Assembly (NCBI GenBank): GCA_019639195.1 | Contig: JAHBSI010000002.1 | Span: 538,635-602,634 of the forward strand | Direction: 5' to 3' | Length of the DNA: 64,000 nucleotides | Origin: Acidobacteriota bacterium | GTDB lineage: Bacteria; Acidobacteriota; Blastocatellia; Pyrinomonadales; Pyrinomonadaceae | Shown: positions 55,201 to 63,933 of the stretch, one piece after another | How positions within the stretch are numbered: position 1 is the first letter of the stretch | How the letters are laid out: each line of letters begins with the position of its first letter | Position numbers and translations under genes: made by a program | Notes under the pieces: model-generated | The model's input: only the letters and a program-made list of their open reading frames with translations | Databases searched by the model: none | What the model was told of the DNA's origin: nothing

Positions 55201-56001
55201 ATGAGCGCACTTAACTGCAGTGATATTCGATCCGACATCTCGCTTTACGGCGACGGATGTCTGTCATCGGAATTTGAAGACGCGCTTCAGCAACACCTGA
55301 CGATCTGCCCGATCTGCCGACAGGAACTCTCTGAATATCGCGAAATGCGGGCGGCTTTGCGAGCGGTTTCGCAGGTAAGAATACCTGCTGCACTCAGCAG
55401 CAAGCTCAGAGCCAGTGCCTTAACTTCCGCACGGCCGGGAATGTTTGCGTTCCCGCGACTAACGGGCTTTGCGTGGGGTCAGAATCTTTTACCGCTTGTT
55501 GGCAGTTCCTTTGCGAGTGTCCTGGTGGGATTTGCTCTATTTAGCTATCTGCTTTCGGGCGTCCTAGGCGAAGAGAACTCGATCGCGATAAACACGCCAA
55601 GGCCGTACACTCGGTCACTCTCCGGCCCCCTTAATGACAGAGACTTGGCCTCAGCCGCAGACTTCGCCCGGCAACGGCTCGCATACTCGGCCGAATCACC
55701 AAGCATCAATCCCCAGGGAGCTCTCGCTGCCATGACCAAAGGGCTGTCCGCGACAGACTTGAAGAACGGTGAAATGGTTGTTGTAGCACGTGTCTTCGGG
55801 GATGGCCTCGCACAGATCACCGATGTGGTCGAACCTGCAAGCGATCCGCAGGCGGTTCAAGACCTTGAACACGCCCTCGAAGATAGGCGCACCTCCACAC
55901 CTTTCGTTCCTGCGCGGCTGGACGGCCGTGCTAACGACGTTAAAGTCGTATTGAAGATCCAGAATGTGGTTGTCTCGCCCGGAAAAAGAGCTCGAAATTA
56001 G
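55201..56001 (+). CDS. Anti-sigma factor with zinc-type (ZAS) domain and one membrane span
   Basis: A 266-residue protein of the zinc-containing anti-sigma type. The N-terminus has His32-x3-Cys36-x2-Cys39 (QQHLTICPIC), the ZAS motif that holds the sigma factor. Helix ALQQ... and YREMRAALRAVSQVRIPAAL follow. One membrane span lies near residues 95-125 (LPLVGSSFASVLVGFALFSYLLSGVLG). The periplasmic C-terminal region is about 140 residues, with no recognised sensor domain, but ends VVLKIQNVVVSPGKRARN. It is the natural partner of the ECF sigma at 54238-54894. Confidence 0.85.
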   Translation: MSALNCSDIRSDISLYGDGCLSSEFEDALQQHLTICPICRQELSEYREMRAALRAVSQVRIPAALSSKLRASALTSARPGMFAFPRLTGFAWGQNLLPLVGSSFASVLVGFALFSYLLSGVLGEENSIAINTPRPYTRSLSGPLNDRDLASAADFARQRLAYSAESPSINPQGALAAMTKGLSATDLKNGEMVVVARVFGDGLAQITDVVEPASDPQAVQDLEHALEDRRTSTPFVPARLDGRANDVKVVLKIQNVVVSPGKRARN

Positions 56002-56002
56002 C

Positions 56003-57388
56003 CTAGGACTTGTCGATCTCCGCCTTTAGCCTTTCTGCCAGGACGGGATCAAGCGGAAGGAGCGCCGAATACTGTTCCATAGCGGACGCTTTGTCCTTCT
56101 TCTGCAGATAAACCATCGCGAGGTTGAATCTCGCTCGAGTGAACCGCGGGCTTAGCTCGATCACTTTCTGGTAAGCTCCGATAGCCTTATCCCGCTGACT
56201 ATCTGCAAAATAGGCATTGCCAAGAAGATAGAAGCCATCCGAATAGTCCGGATTTCGCTTCACGAAGTCCTCAAGGCCAGTCACGGCTTTTGAGTAAAGG
56301 GGAGTTGCTTCGGTCCGGCGGCCGGCAAGGTCGTATGCGCGTGCCAGGTAGAAGTATGTCTCGCCGTCACCGGGATTAAGTTTCAAAGCGGTGTTGCACG
56401 CCGCGACCGAGCCGCTGTAATCCTTCAGATCGTTCAGTGCACGGCAGAGATTGGTATAGCCGAGATACTGATTAGGCAGGAGTTTGGTCGCACTCCGGGC
56501 CGCTTCTGCTGCCCGTGCAGGCTCGTTATCAAGGCTGTAATACCACGAAATGTCGGTGTAAAAGCTTCCGTCTTCCGGGAATTTAAGGATGGCCTTCTTA
56601 GCAACCTCGATCGCAGCCTTAAAGTTCGATTGACTTCGGTACAGGTCCGCAAGACTCTTGTATGCCTGAAAGTTCTCAGGTTTTGCCGCGACCGCACGTT
56701 GGAAGTTATCGATCGCCGCATCTGCCTGACCTTGTTTCTGGAGCGAATCGGCAAGCAAGAAGTACGACTCGCCGATCATATGGGTATTATTTGAAAGAGC
56801 CGCTTGTGCGGCGAGGCCTTGTTCCTTGGCATTCCCAAGTCCGGCCTGCGCGCGGGCAATATTGAAATAGACGTCACCGTCTTTCGGTTGTTTCAAGACG
56901 ATCGCCTGAAAGATCCCCAGCGAATCTGCATATCGGCCCTGAGCATAAAAGATCTCGCCAACGCCCTTCTTAAAATCCTGATTATCCGGATCGAGCTGTA
57001 TCGCTTTGGTGAGATCGGCCAGTGCGGCGTCGTATTCTTTCGCTTCGTAATGGAGGTACCAGCGGACCTTATAGACCTCAATGGGCTTGAAGCCCTGGCT
57101 TAGCGCGATGTCAAATTCGCGCAACGCATCCGGGTTCTCCTTGAGATTGTAATGAGCGACACCCTTCCAATAGTGAGCATACGGACTATTCGGCACGATC
57201 AGGATCGCCTGGCCATAGTCGCTGGTCGCCTGCCGATAATTTCTTGCCCTAAAGGCCTTGTCGCCGGACAGAATGAGCTCTTGAGCCTTTTGCCGGTCTT
57301 TCTTGGTCTGTGCGAGGCTGAGTCCGACCGCACCAACAAGGACGATCAGTAAGAACGCTGCGAATCTCTGTAGATAAACTGGCTTCAT
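56003..57388 (-). CDS. Secreted TPR-repeat protein next to Ser/Thr kinase
   Basis: A 461-residue exported protein. The signal peptide is FAAFLLIVLVGAVGLSLAQT. About eleven TPR-like repeats fill the rest, for example GDKAFRARNYRQATSDYGQA, VAHYNLKENPDALREFDIAL, KGVGEIFYAQGRYADSLGIF, ADLYRSQSNFKAAIEVAKKA and GDGETYFYLARAYDLAGRRT. It probably acts as an assembly scaffold in the periplasm. It follows the kinase gene by 18 bp on the same strand and is convergent with the anti-sigma gene, 1 bp away. Confidence 0.85.
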   Translation of the reverse strand: MKPVYLQRFAAFLLIVLVGAVGLSLAQTKKDRQKAQELILSGDKAFRARNYRQATSDYGQAILIVPNSPYAHYWKGVAHYNLKENPDALREFDIALSQGFKPIEVYKVRWYLHYEAKEYDAALADLTKAIQLDPDNQDFKKGVGEIFYAQGRYADSLGIFQAIVLKQPKDGDVYFNIARAQAGLGNAKEQGLAAQAALSNNTHMIGESYFLLADSLQKQGQADAAIDNFQRAVAAKPENFQAYKSLADLYRSQSNFKAAIEVAKKAILKFPEDGSFYTDISWYYSLDNEPARAAEAARSATKLLPNQYLGYTNLCRALNDLKDYSGSVAACNTALKLNPGDGETYFYLARAYDLAGRRTEATPLYSKAVTGLEDFVKRNPDYSDGFYLLGNAYFADSQRDKAIGAYQKVIELSPRFTRARFNLAMVYLQKKDKASAMEQYSALLPLDPVLAERLKAEIDKS

Positions 57389-57406
57389 AATTTCAACGTT
57401 TGATCG

Positions 57407-59281
57407 CTACTGCAAAATATCAGTGCGGCTGCCATTCGGCTTCTGAGGCTTCGGCGTCTGAGACTGTTTTTGACCCGGAGTTCGCGTCGGCCTCTTTGTA
57501 TCTGACGGTCGCCTCTGGTCGACAGGACGATCGCCAGGAACCTGCGACTCAATGATCGGGGTCGCAGCCGGAGTCGGCGAAACCTCGACGGTTGAGTTTG
57601 CGTTCGTGTTTGCAGAATCATCCGGCGTCGCTTCGGGCGTCGGACTCTGTGTCTCGACAGGAGTCGGTGATGGGCTCTCCTCAATGACCGGCGTTGGTGA
57701 AGGAGTTGCATCAGCCGGAGCCGTTCCCATGAGAGTCGGCCAGAAATACCATCCCGCGGCACCTCCGCCAAGCACAACAATAAAGAAACCCGCAAGCAGC
57801 AAAAGCATCAACGCCGCCTTCTTTGATCCCGACTTCTTGGCTTTAACTGCCTGGTTTGGCGTGGCCGGCGGCGGCGGCGGCAATGGAGCCTCCGCTTGCG
57901 GCATAACCTCAGAGGCCTGTTCTACCGTAAATGATTCTGTGGCGCCAAATTCCGATTTCGGCTGGTCGGTCTGAATGTTGGGTGAGGTAAAAAACTCCGG
58001 CGCTGCGGACGGCATCACGTTTTCGGCCGGTACGGGCAAAACCTCTTCTTCTTGCGCTTCCGGCACCACTTCCGGCGTATAGGCGATGAGAGGAACGGTC
58101 GCATCACCCTGATAATTTTGTTCGCCGTTTGCCGAACTATCTGCCTTCTCCGGAACATCGAGCTGGTGCGCCAGAAAGACCTCGGTCTTGATATCGGCCT
58201 GTCGCGGCCCTGAGTCCACGGGAGCGGCATCCATGTGCATTGTCGCCTCAAGCGGCAGTGCCTCCATCTGGATCGTCGCCTCCAACGGCCCTGTTTGCGG
58301 GGTCGGCGTCACGTCGAGCTGACCGGTCTGAGGAGCCGGCGTAGTTTCAACACTCGGCGCCACATCCGGCACGACCGGTGTCGGCACCATTACCGTCTTC
58401 GCGGACATACCATCCTTCATCTCGGAATATGCCGACCGTAACGCTCGCTGCATCTCGGCCGCCGATTTATATCGGCGATCTTGCGTGATCTCGAGAGCCC
58501 GCATCAGCACGTCCGAAACCGTGCTCGATATCTCCGGGTTCACTTCGCTGAGAGAAAGGACAGGGTCGGCGTTTCCGTTTAGAACAGCATCGGCCCTGGA
58601 TAGAGAATCTGCCGGCTTGACACCGGTCAAGAGCTGGTAAAGCGTGGCCGCAAGGGAATAAATATCGCTTCGCGCATCAGTACCAGTCCCGCGGATCTGC
58701 TCCATCGGAGCAAAATGCGGTGTATAACCAAAGACGCTTCCGGAAGATTGGCCGGAGTTACCGCGCGTTGGCGCCGGTGAATCCTTTGAAAGTCCAAAAT
58801 CCAGAAGAATAATGTGATTCTCATCCGTCAGCTTAAGATTCTGAGGCTTGATATCGCGATGAATGATCGGAGGCTGGTGCGAATGGAGATACGTGAGCGC
58901 ATCAAGCAGCTGGTCGGCCCAAAACATCACCCAGCTAACCGGAAATGGCTTGTTAGTAGCCTCAAGCCGAGCTGAAAGGTCATCACCGGCGATGTGTTCC
59001 ATCACCAGGTACTGGTTCCCGCCATCCACGAAGTGATCACTGACCTTCGGGAGCACAGGATGCCGCAGACGTGCAAGGATCCTCGCCTCTCGCTCAAAAG
59101 CCCCCGCGAGTGCAGGATCGCTGGCGTAACTTGTTCGCTTGAGGGCGACAGCACTTCCAAGTCTCTGATCGACTGCAAGATAGACCTCACCCATTCCGCC
59201 TTTGCCGATCAGGTGAACGACCAGGTAGCGGTCCTGGATCATTGTATTTGGGGACAACGGATTCATTTCGTCTTTGGGCAC
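57407..59281 (-). CDS. Membrane Ser/Thr protein kinase (PknB-like) with disordered tail
   Basis: A 624-residue Hanks-type kinase. The N-terminal kinase domain (about 19-280) is complete: glycine loop IGKGGMGEVY, Lys48 in AVALKRT, HRDIKPQNLKL (catalytic Asp), LLDFGLSK (Mg-binding Asp) and APMEQIRGTGTDARSDIYSL. A cytosolic linker (280-460) follows, then one membrane span (LMLLLLAGFFIVVLGGGAAG) near residue 500. A short extracytoplasmic tail rich in Pro/Thr/Ser/Glu and Asn (ESPSPTPVETQSPTPEA) has no PASTA or other sensor. It begins 60 bp from the next gene and is followed by a secreted TPR protein. Confidence 0.9.
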   Translation of the reverse strand: MPKDEMNPLSPNTMIQDRYLVVHLIGKGGMGEVYLAVDQRLGSAVALKRTSYASDPALAGAFEREARILARLRHPVLPKVSDHFVDGGNQYLVMEHIAGDDLSARLEATNKPFPVSWVMFWADQLLDALTYLHSHQPPIIHRDIKPQNLKLTDENHIILLDFGLSKDSPAPTRGNSGQSSGSVFGYTPHFAPMEQIRGTGTDARSDIYSLAATLYQLLTGVKPADSLSRADAVLNGNADPVLSLSEVNPEISSTVSDVLMRALEITQDRRYKSAAEMQRALRSAYSEMKDGMSAKTVMVPTPVVPDVAPSVETTPAPQTGQLDVTPTPQTGPLEATIQMEALPLEATMHMDAAPVDSGPRQADIKTEVFLAHQLDVPEKADSSANGEQNYQGDATVPLIAYTPEVVPEAQEEEVLPVPAENVMPSAAPEFFTSPNIQTDQPKSEFGATESFTVEQASEVMPQAEAPLPPPPPATPNQAVKAKKSGSKKAALMLLLLAGFFIVVLGGGAAGWYFWPTLMGTAPADATPSPTPVIEESPSPTPVETQSPTPEATPDDSANTNANSTVEVSPTPAATPIIESQVPGDRPVDQRRPSDTKRPTRTPGQKQSQTPKPQKPNGSRTDILQ

Positions 59282-59340
59282 CGGATGGTCTGCCCTTTCC
59301 TAAGATAAAACAACCTTTACACGCTTAACACGCCGCGAGG

Positions 59341-59856
59341 TCAATGCACCCTTAGCTCTTCAGCGCTCACCATGGCCGGCATTCCTTTGTGCTGCCAGCA
59401 TCTTACGTTTCCTTTGACCTTCCGAGTGCAGGCGGTTCCCTTCTTGGTCTCGGCTCCGCACATATAGGTCGGTTCTGACGCAACAATGGCAGGCTTTTGC
59501 TCGCCTTGCAAGTTACCTTGCGGAGGGGCCTGACCCATCACCTGTCTCTCGGCCAACGTCGCAGGAGGTTTTGAGGGTTCGGCCCGGCTTACGAGAGGCT
59601 TGACGGCAGCCTCTACCGGCCTGGTCGTAACGAGTTTCGTTTCCGCCGGCCTTGAAGACGGGGCGACAAACGCAAAGCCAAATGCCGCGATCCCCAAAAC
59701 TGCTGCCGCAACTCCACCTCGTCTGGCCATCTCGCGGCCCTGGAATTCGGTCTCACAAAGCTCACAAAAGCGTCCGCTAGTCCAGAAGTGCCACTCGTCA
59801 CGAACGATCTTCTCTCCGCAATTGACGCAAAATTTTGGGTGGAAAACGATCTGCAT
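59341..59856 (-). CDS. Membrane protein with zinc ribbon and C-terminal Cys/His motif
   Basis: A 171-residue protein with three parts. An N-terminal four-Cys zinc ribbon (FCVNCGEK...FCELCETEF) comes first. Then one membrane span (GGVAAAVLGIAAFGFAFVA) about residues 50-70. A Pro/Ala-rich linker follows, then a Cys3His motif (CGAETKKGTACTRKV...RCWQHK) that matches small zinc-binding domains, such as DUF5763, found in DNA- or RNA-related proteins. ATG 59856 is chosen over TTG 59865. The two zinc sites lie on opposite sides of the span if it crosses the membrane. Function unknown. Confidence 0.7.
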   Translation of the reverse strand: MQIVFHPKFCVNCGEKIVRDEWHFWTSGRFCELCETEFQGREMARRGGVAAAVLGIAAFGFAFVAPSSRPAETKLVTTRPVEAAVKPLVSRAEPSKPPATLAERQVMGQAPPQGNLQGEQKPAIVASEPTYMCGAETKKGTACTRKVKGNVRCWQHKGMPAMVSAEELRVH

Positions 59857-60095
59857 TCCAATCAAGCCAACTGCAAAACGTGACCTTTTATCAGACAGAT
59901 AAGTATATGCGAAAAAACCAATTATGTTAAGACCCTTTTTGATATTCGCCCTGCGGTCAGTTGCTCTTCCCCCTACGTCGCCTCGATCTCAGTGGTCTTT
60001 AGACGCTCATCTGCACCATCCTGGCGGAGACAGCCTTATTTTTTCAAGCGAAAACAACTCGGCCTTTTGTACGCTTCTCGGCGTCTAACGTATCT

Positions 60096-61253
60096 ATGCT
60101 TCAAAGATCAATTGGCACTATCTTCCTGCTGCTCCTGCTAACAGCGCTAATTCCAACTCTAACATCTGCCCAAACTAACATTACGATCACCGGTGGAAGT
60201 ACTGTACCTGTAAGAGTTAGGGAGCGCCGGGCAAACATTTGGGCGGATCCCGATCCGACAAATATGGTCTTTGATCGCTGGACAGGCGACACAACCCTTG
60301 TCGAAGACATCTATTCGGCCTCATCCTTTGTAAACCCGAGAAGTAAGAACATCTCATTGACCGCGACCTATAAGGCGGCTCCCACTTGGAGCCTGACCGA
60401 AGAAACGATAAACGGAGTCGATGTTTTGTATTACATTCCCCAAAATCCAGTCGGGATCATTTTTCGCTTCCACGGCTCGGGCGGAAGCGCTCAGTCGACG
60501 CTTTCGAGCGTCGAAAGCCGCCTTTTCTCAAACGATGCAGTGGCTGCCGGCTACGGGATCATCGCGTTGGACAGCTCAGATCGAGCGACGGGAGACTGGA
60601 GCTTCCTGCCGCCCCCAAACAATCCTGATCTGAATAATGTTCAGGCGGTCATCACGAACTTTCGACAACGCGGCATTATCTCGCCGACAGATCCGATAGT
60701 TGCTCAAGGCACATCTCGCGGCGGCGTATTCTCATCATTGGCCGCATATTACATGAATTTTCAGGCCGACGCTATCTACATTGCCTACGCGGTAGATGCC
60801 GTGGTGCCGATAACTCCAGTGCCAACTATCTTTTGCGTTGCCGCAAACGATGACCAGGAAATGGTGGGTCCGACGGGAAACCAGCGTGCCCACGATCAGG
60901 CAATTGCCTTACAGAACCGCGGTGTTTTGTCGAGTTTTAATCTGCACCAGGCGTCACCTGTCTATCCTGAGCGATTCTGGAGGGTTGCAAACCTTACGAA
61001 GAACGACTCGCACAACATCTACAACGCCCTAAAAGCAGGCGGCTACCTCGACGGCCGCGACTATTTGATCGACAATCCACGAAACTCGAATTGGCAAAGC
61101 GTGATTCCTGCGCAGTATCAGCTGTACATGTCGGGGCTAGGCACCGTTTTAGGTGCAGCGTACGCCAACCATGGTTTCTTTAGCGATTATGACAGCCGCG
61201 TACTACAGTTCTACGCCGTCGCTCTGAGTGCTTCCAAGCGATCGAGAAAGTAG
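60096..61253 (+). CDS. Secreted alpha/beta hydrolase with bacterial repeat domain
   Basis: A 385-residue exported protein. The signal peptide is SIGTIFLLLLLTALIPTLTSAQ. An N-terminal domain with RRANIWADPDPTNMVFDRWTG...ISLTATYK resembles the bacterial repeat domain (WxG/tATY type) of surface proteins. The rest is an alpha/beta hydrolase: FRFHGSGGSAQS (oxyanion), GTSRGGVFSSLAAY (nucleophile Ser in GxSxG-like), and a plausible Asp and His later (AANDDQEMVG; DSHNIYN or ANHGFFSDY). Esterase or peptidase activity is possible; substrate unknown. It is a single gene upstream of the third VWA protein. Confidence 0.75.
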   Translation: MLQRSIGTIFLLLLLTALIPTLTSAQTNITITGGSTVPVRVRERRANIWADPDPTNMVFDRWTGDTTLVEDIYSASSFVNPRSKNISLTATYKAAPTWSLTEETINGVDVLYYIPQNPVGIIFRFHGSGGSAQSTLSSVESRLFSNDAVAAGYGIIALDSSDRATGDWSFLPPPNNPDLNNVQAVITNFRQRGIISPTDPIVAQGTSRGGVFSSLAAYYMNFQADAIYIAYAVDAVVPITPVPTIFCVAANDDQEMVGPTGNQRAHDQAIALQNRGVLSSFNLHQASPVYPERFWRVANLTKNDSHNIYNALKAGGYLDGRDYLIDNPRNSNWQSVIPAQYQLYMSGLGTVLGAAYANHGFFSDYDSRVLQFYAVALSASKRSRK

Positions 61254-61327
61254 CCTTTTTCCGTCTCTTTTGACTTTCACAGCAAGCGATTCCTAAATTA
61301 GATACATCTGAGTGATAGTATTTATTT

Positions 61328-62311
61328 ATGCGTCGTTTTGCGCTCATTTTGGCCCTCTTGGCAGCAGTTTCGATTCCGGTCGCGGCTCAGATCGACGACC
61401 CGATCAGTGTCGATTCAACGATCGTGCGTCTGAATGTCGGAGTCGTTGACCGCCAGGGCCGCCCGATCACAGATCTTGACCGGTCATCGTTCACTGTATT
61501 CGAAGACGGCGTAAAGCAGCAGATCATTGGCTTTGAGCCTTCAACGGCGCCGTTCAGCGTCGTATTGATGCTCGACATGAGCGGTTCGACCCTGCCCTTC
61601 AGACAAGTTCTAAAGCAGGCGGCCAACCGCTTCGTTTATGCTCTCGGGCCGGAAGATCGGGTCGCAGTGGTCGAATTTTACGACCGCATTAACCTCCGCA
61701 ACGACTTTACTACCGACGGTAAGACCATACTGCATTCGATAGACGTGTCGAACGGCCGTGGAAAGACTCGCCTTTATGATGCTTTGGATTTTGCTCTCGA
61801 CAAGCTATCGAGGGAAAAGGGACGTCGAAAAGCGATCATCGTCCTCTCGGACGGAGTTGACAGCGTTGCGCAATCGGCCGACAGAGAAATTCTCGCAACA
61901 ACCGCGGACGGCAAGGTCACAAACGGCCTAGTGCCCGACACTTACGGCCCGATGAACGATATGCTTCGAAAAGCCGGCAAAATGGGCGTTTCGATCTATC
62001 CGCTCGCTCTGCCAACCGGTGATCCGGCCAAACTTGCCGATCCGACGCCTCGGCAGATCGAGATGTTCCGTGCGGCCAGGGAACGTTACGCATTTATCGC
62101 GCAGCAAACAGGTGCGACGATCCGAACGATCAATCGCCTCGAAGACATGGGCCGGCTATATGCCGAGGTCGCGGCCGACCTTAGAACGCTTTACACGATC
62201 GATTATCAACCGGCAAGCGATAAGCGCGACGGAAAGTGGCACGCCATCAAGGTCGAGGTAAGCAACCCTGACCTTATTTCCAGAACCAGAACTGGCTATT
62301 TCGCCCGCTAG
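61328..62311 (+). CDS. Secreted VWA-domain protein, third paralogue
   Basis: A 327-residue acidobacterial VWFA-related protein. The signal peptide is FALILALLAAVSIPVAAQ. After DDPISVDSTIVRLNVGVVDR comes the VWA domain with MIDAS LDMSGSTLPF, a DALDFALDKLS loop and VLSDGVDSVAQ. It ends LRTLYTIDYQPASDKRDGK, the family tail. It shares this plan with the pair at 12890-14998 but lies 47 kb away and is alone. A tRNA-Arg follows. Confidence 0.87.
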   Translation: MRRFALILALLAAVSIPVAAQIDDPISVDSTIVRLNVGVVDRQGRPITDLDRSSFTVFEDGVKQQIIGFEPSTAPFSVVLMLDMSGSTLPFRQVLKQAANRFVYALGPEDRVAVVEFYDRINLRNDFTTDGKTILHSIDVSNGRGKTRLYDALDFALDKLSREKGRRKAIIVLSDGVDSVAQSADREILATTADGKVTNGLVPDTYGPMNDMLRKAGKMGVSIYPLALPTGDPAKLADPTPRQIEMFRAARERYAFIAQQTGATIRTINRLEDMGRLYAEVAADLRTLYTIDYQPASDKRDGKWHAIKVEVSNPDLISRTRTGYFAR

Positions 62312-62325
62312 GCACCACTGCTTTC

Positions 62326-62355
62326 TTGACATCTGCCTTGCCTGATATGTAGTCT
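62326..62355 (+). promoter_or_regulatory. Promoter of tRNA-Arg
   Basis: Consensus -35 TTGACA (62326-62331), an 18-bp spacer and -10-like TAGTCT (62350-62355), about 18 bp before the tRNA. Confidence 0.5.
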
Positions 62356-62372
62356 ATCAGTTCGCCTTTTGT

Positions 62373-62449
62373 GCACCCGTAGCTCAGCTGGATAGAGTGC
62401 TTGACTACGAATCAAGAGGTCGCATGTTCGAATCATGCCGGGTGTACCA
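62373..62449 (+). tRNA. tRNA-Arg (anticodon ACG)
   Basis: A 77-nt gene that folds as a cloverleaf: acceptor GCACCCG pairs with CGGGTGT (G-U at 1-72), the anticodon stem CTTGA / TCAAG has loop CTACGAA, and the T-arm is GCATG / CATGC with loop TTCGAAT. The anticodon is ACG at 62407-62409, read as inosine for CGU/CGC/CGA arginine codons. The terminal CCA is encoded. Confidence 0.95.
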
Positions 62450-62630
62450 TCCTACCTCTTTCAACCTCAATAATTCATAGATCTTGCCCTAGAATGGTCG
62501 AAAGATCGATATCGACGGCGAGACTGACTACGGAAAGATAGGTTTCATCTTCGGTCTCGACAACGGAATACTCCTCACTCGACATCTTAGGACGTGTGGC
62601 GGCGGCGAAGCAGATGACAGCCGGAGGTGA
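62450..62630. other. Intergenic stretch after tRNA-Arg
   Basis: No convincing gene. A minus-strand frame at 62475-62738 reaches into the RHS remnant and looks like chance coding. Confidence 0.35.
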
Positions 62631-62853
62631 CCCGGCGGGGATTTTGTTTATACGGCGGCTGGTGCGGTTTCGGGTTTTAAGCTCGGAAATCGAAAGTTTG
62701 AAAATACGCACTTCAATTCGCGACTCCAACCGACTCAAATCGGGTTGGGTTCGTCCGCAAGCACGCAGAACGTTTTGAAGCTGAACTTTGACCGCGGAAC
62801 GGCAGACAACAACGGTGGGTTAAGGCCAACGTTGGTGGTCGCGGAGTTAACTG
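62631..62853 (+). pseudogene. Remnant of an RHS-repeat protein
   Basis: On the plus strand, after a stop at 62628-62630, one frame reads PGGDFVYTAAGAVSGFKLG, then HFNSRLQPTQIGLGSSAST and LKLNFDRGTADNNGG. This closely resembles the RHS/YD-repeat pattern of acidobacterial RHS proteins (FNSRLQPTQI..LG, LKL.Y.YGT.DNNG). It has no start, no neighbouring RHS repeats and runs into unrelated sequence, so it is a decayed fragment of about 65 residues. It sits between tRNA-Arg and small AT-rich genes. Confidence 0.6.
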
Positions 62854-63240
62854 ATGAAAACGCGATTGGAACTCTTAATGCTCTTCTTTTGTATATTTGC
62901 TTCCATGAGTCTTGCGCAGTCCGACGCTGATGCATACAACAATATCGGAACAATTACGGGTCATGTAGAAATAAACAATACCGAGCTTGGATGGGTATCG
63001 TCTCCGGGGCAATTTCTTGTTTTTCAACGAGTAGGGTGCAAGAAATGCCTTGTCGGAATATATACCGATTCAAAGGGCGATTACAAAATAGATCTTGGCC
63101 TTGGCAAATATAAGCTTATTGTTTTCAAACCTAGCCCTCCGGTCACGGATATGTTAGCTCCCTCGCAAGCGCGCTACGTCGAGGTGCGCTCCGTGATTGA
63201 GGATGTTGTGTTTGACATTGCCCTTGTACCTGGAGGGTAA
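62854..63240 (+). CDS. Small secreted protein with carboxypeptidase-regulatory-like fold
   Basis: A 128-residue protein. The signal peptide is LELLMLFFCIFASMSLAQS. The mature part has GTITGHVEINN and YTDSKGDYKIDLGLGKYKLI, the beta-sandwich pattern of carboxypeptidase-regulatory-like domains found in surface and TonB-dependent proteins. Two cysteines (GCKKC) lie near the middle. It is more AT-rich than the window. Function unknown; it follows an RHS remnant and a tRNA, so recent acquisition is possible. Confidence 0.65.
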   Translation: MKTRLELLMLFFCIFASMSLAQSDADAYNNIGTITGHVEINNTELGWVSSPGQFLVFQRVGCKKCLVGIYTDSKGDYKIDLGLGKYKLIVFKPSPPVTDMLAPSQARYVEVRSVIEDVVFDIALVPGG

Positions 63241-63399
63241 AGGAGGGGTTTGTTTATGCTGCGGGGTGGCAAGATGTTTGCGGAGTATTGAACTGAACCC
63301 TTGACTGACCAAAAAAGCAAGGCACACGATCTGGCCTTCGGGGCCGGGCTTCTCGCGTAATTGATGATTCTAATTTGCAGTTTGTTGAGGAGGGCGTCA
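63241..63399. other. Intergenic region between small secreted genes
   Basis: A 159-bp gap. It contains CTGGCCTTCGGGGCCGGG, a small GGCC/GGCC hairpin near 63341, and a GAGGAGGG just before the next gene. No gene seen. Confidence 0.4.
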
Positions 63400-63933
63400 A
63401 TGGTAAGTACAACTAGGTTGCTAATCCTACTTTTTTTATTCTTGTCAGGCTCTGCAATTCTCTACGCTCAGGACGTCAAGAGCCACAAGGATTCACCAGT
63501 TAAGTTTGAGGTGCTGTCCGTGCGTTTGGCTAGTCCAGAGGAACGGCAATCGGACAATATAGGCGCGGATGTGATCGTTAGACTTCGTTTATCAAATAAG
63601 GGGCGCACAACGGTTTATTTTTACACTAGTTGGAAACGCTACATTAGTCCCGAGGGTTACACGATCCGGTTCTTTGAAAATCGGATTGAATGGTTCGTCG
63701 GACTGGAAGAGACGGCTGGCAAATCCCCCGGGATTGAGCGATTGGTGAAAAGCGGTGACGGTGGAGAATGGTTGGCATTAACAAAGGGAACAGCAATCGA
63801 ATTCGAGCTGTTCGATTCAACCGCTCGAACTCGCGGAAAACATGCTCAAACATTCTTCTCGAAAGTCGGAGACAAAGGTATCGTATCCGAGGTCTATTCC
63901 GATTTCTATGAAGTTCCGACGAAGGCACCTTGA
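63400..63933 (+). CDS. Small secreted protein of unknown function, 177 aa
   Basis: A protein with signal peptide LLILLFLFLSGSAILYAQ. ATG 63400 is chosen because GAGGAGGG lies 6-13 bp upstream; upstream starts at 63361/63364 are unlikely. The mature part has a beta-rich pattern (FEVLSVRLASPEERQS, VIVRLRLSNKGRTTVYFY) and no recognised motifs. AT-rich and near the tRNA-linked RHS remnant. Unknown function. Confidence 0.6.
   Translation: MVSTTRLLILLFLFLSGSAILYAQDVKSHKDSPVKFEVLSVRLASPEERQSDNIGADVIVRLRLSNKGRTTVYFYTSWKRYISPEGYTIRFFENRIEWFVGLEETAGKSPGIERLVKSGDGGEWLALTKGTAIEFELFDSTARTRGKHAQTFFSKVGDKGIVSEVYSDFYEVPTKAP

Noticed and set aside
62475..62738. 87-residue minus-strand frame next to tRNA-Arg
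   Set aside because: It runs antisense to the RHS remnant and has no start signal. The RHS reading on the plus strand explains the sequence better.
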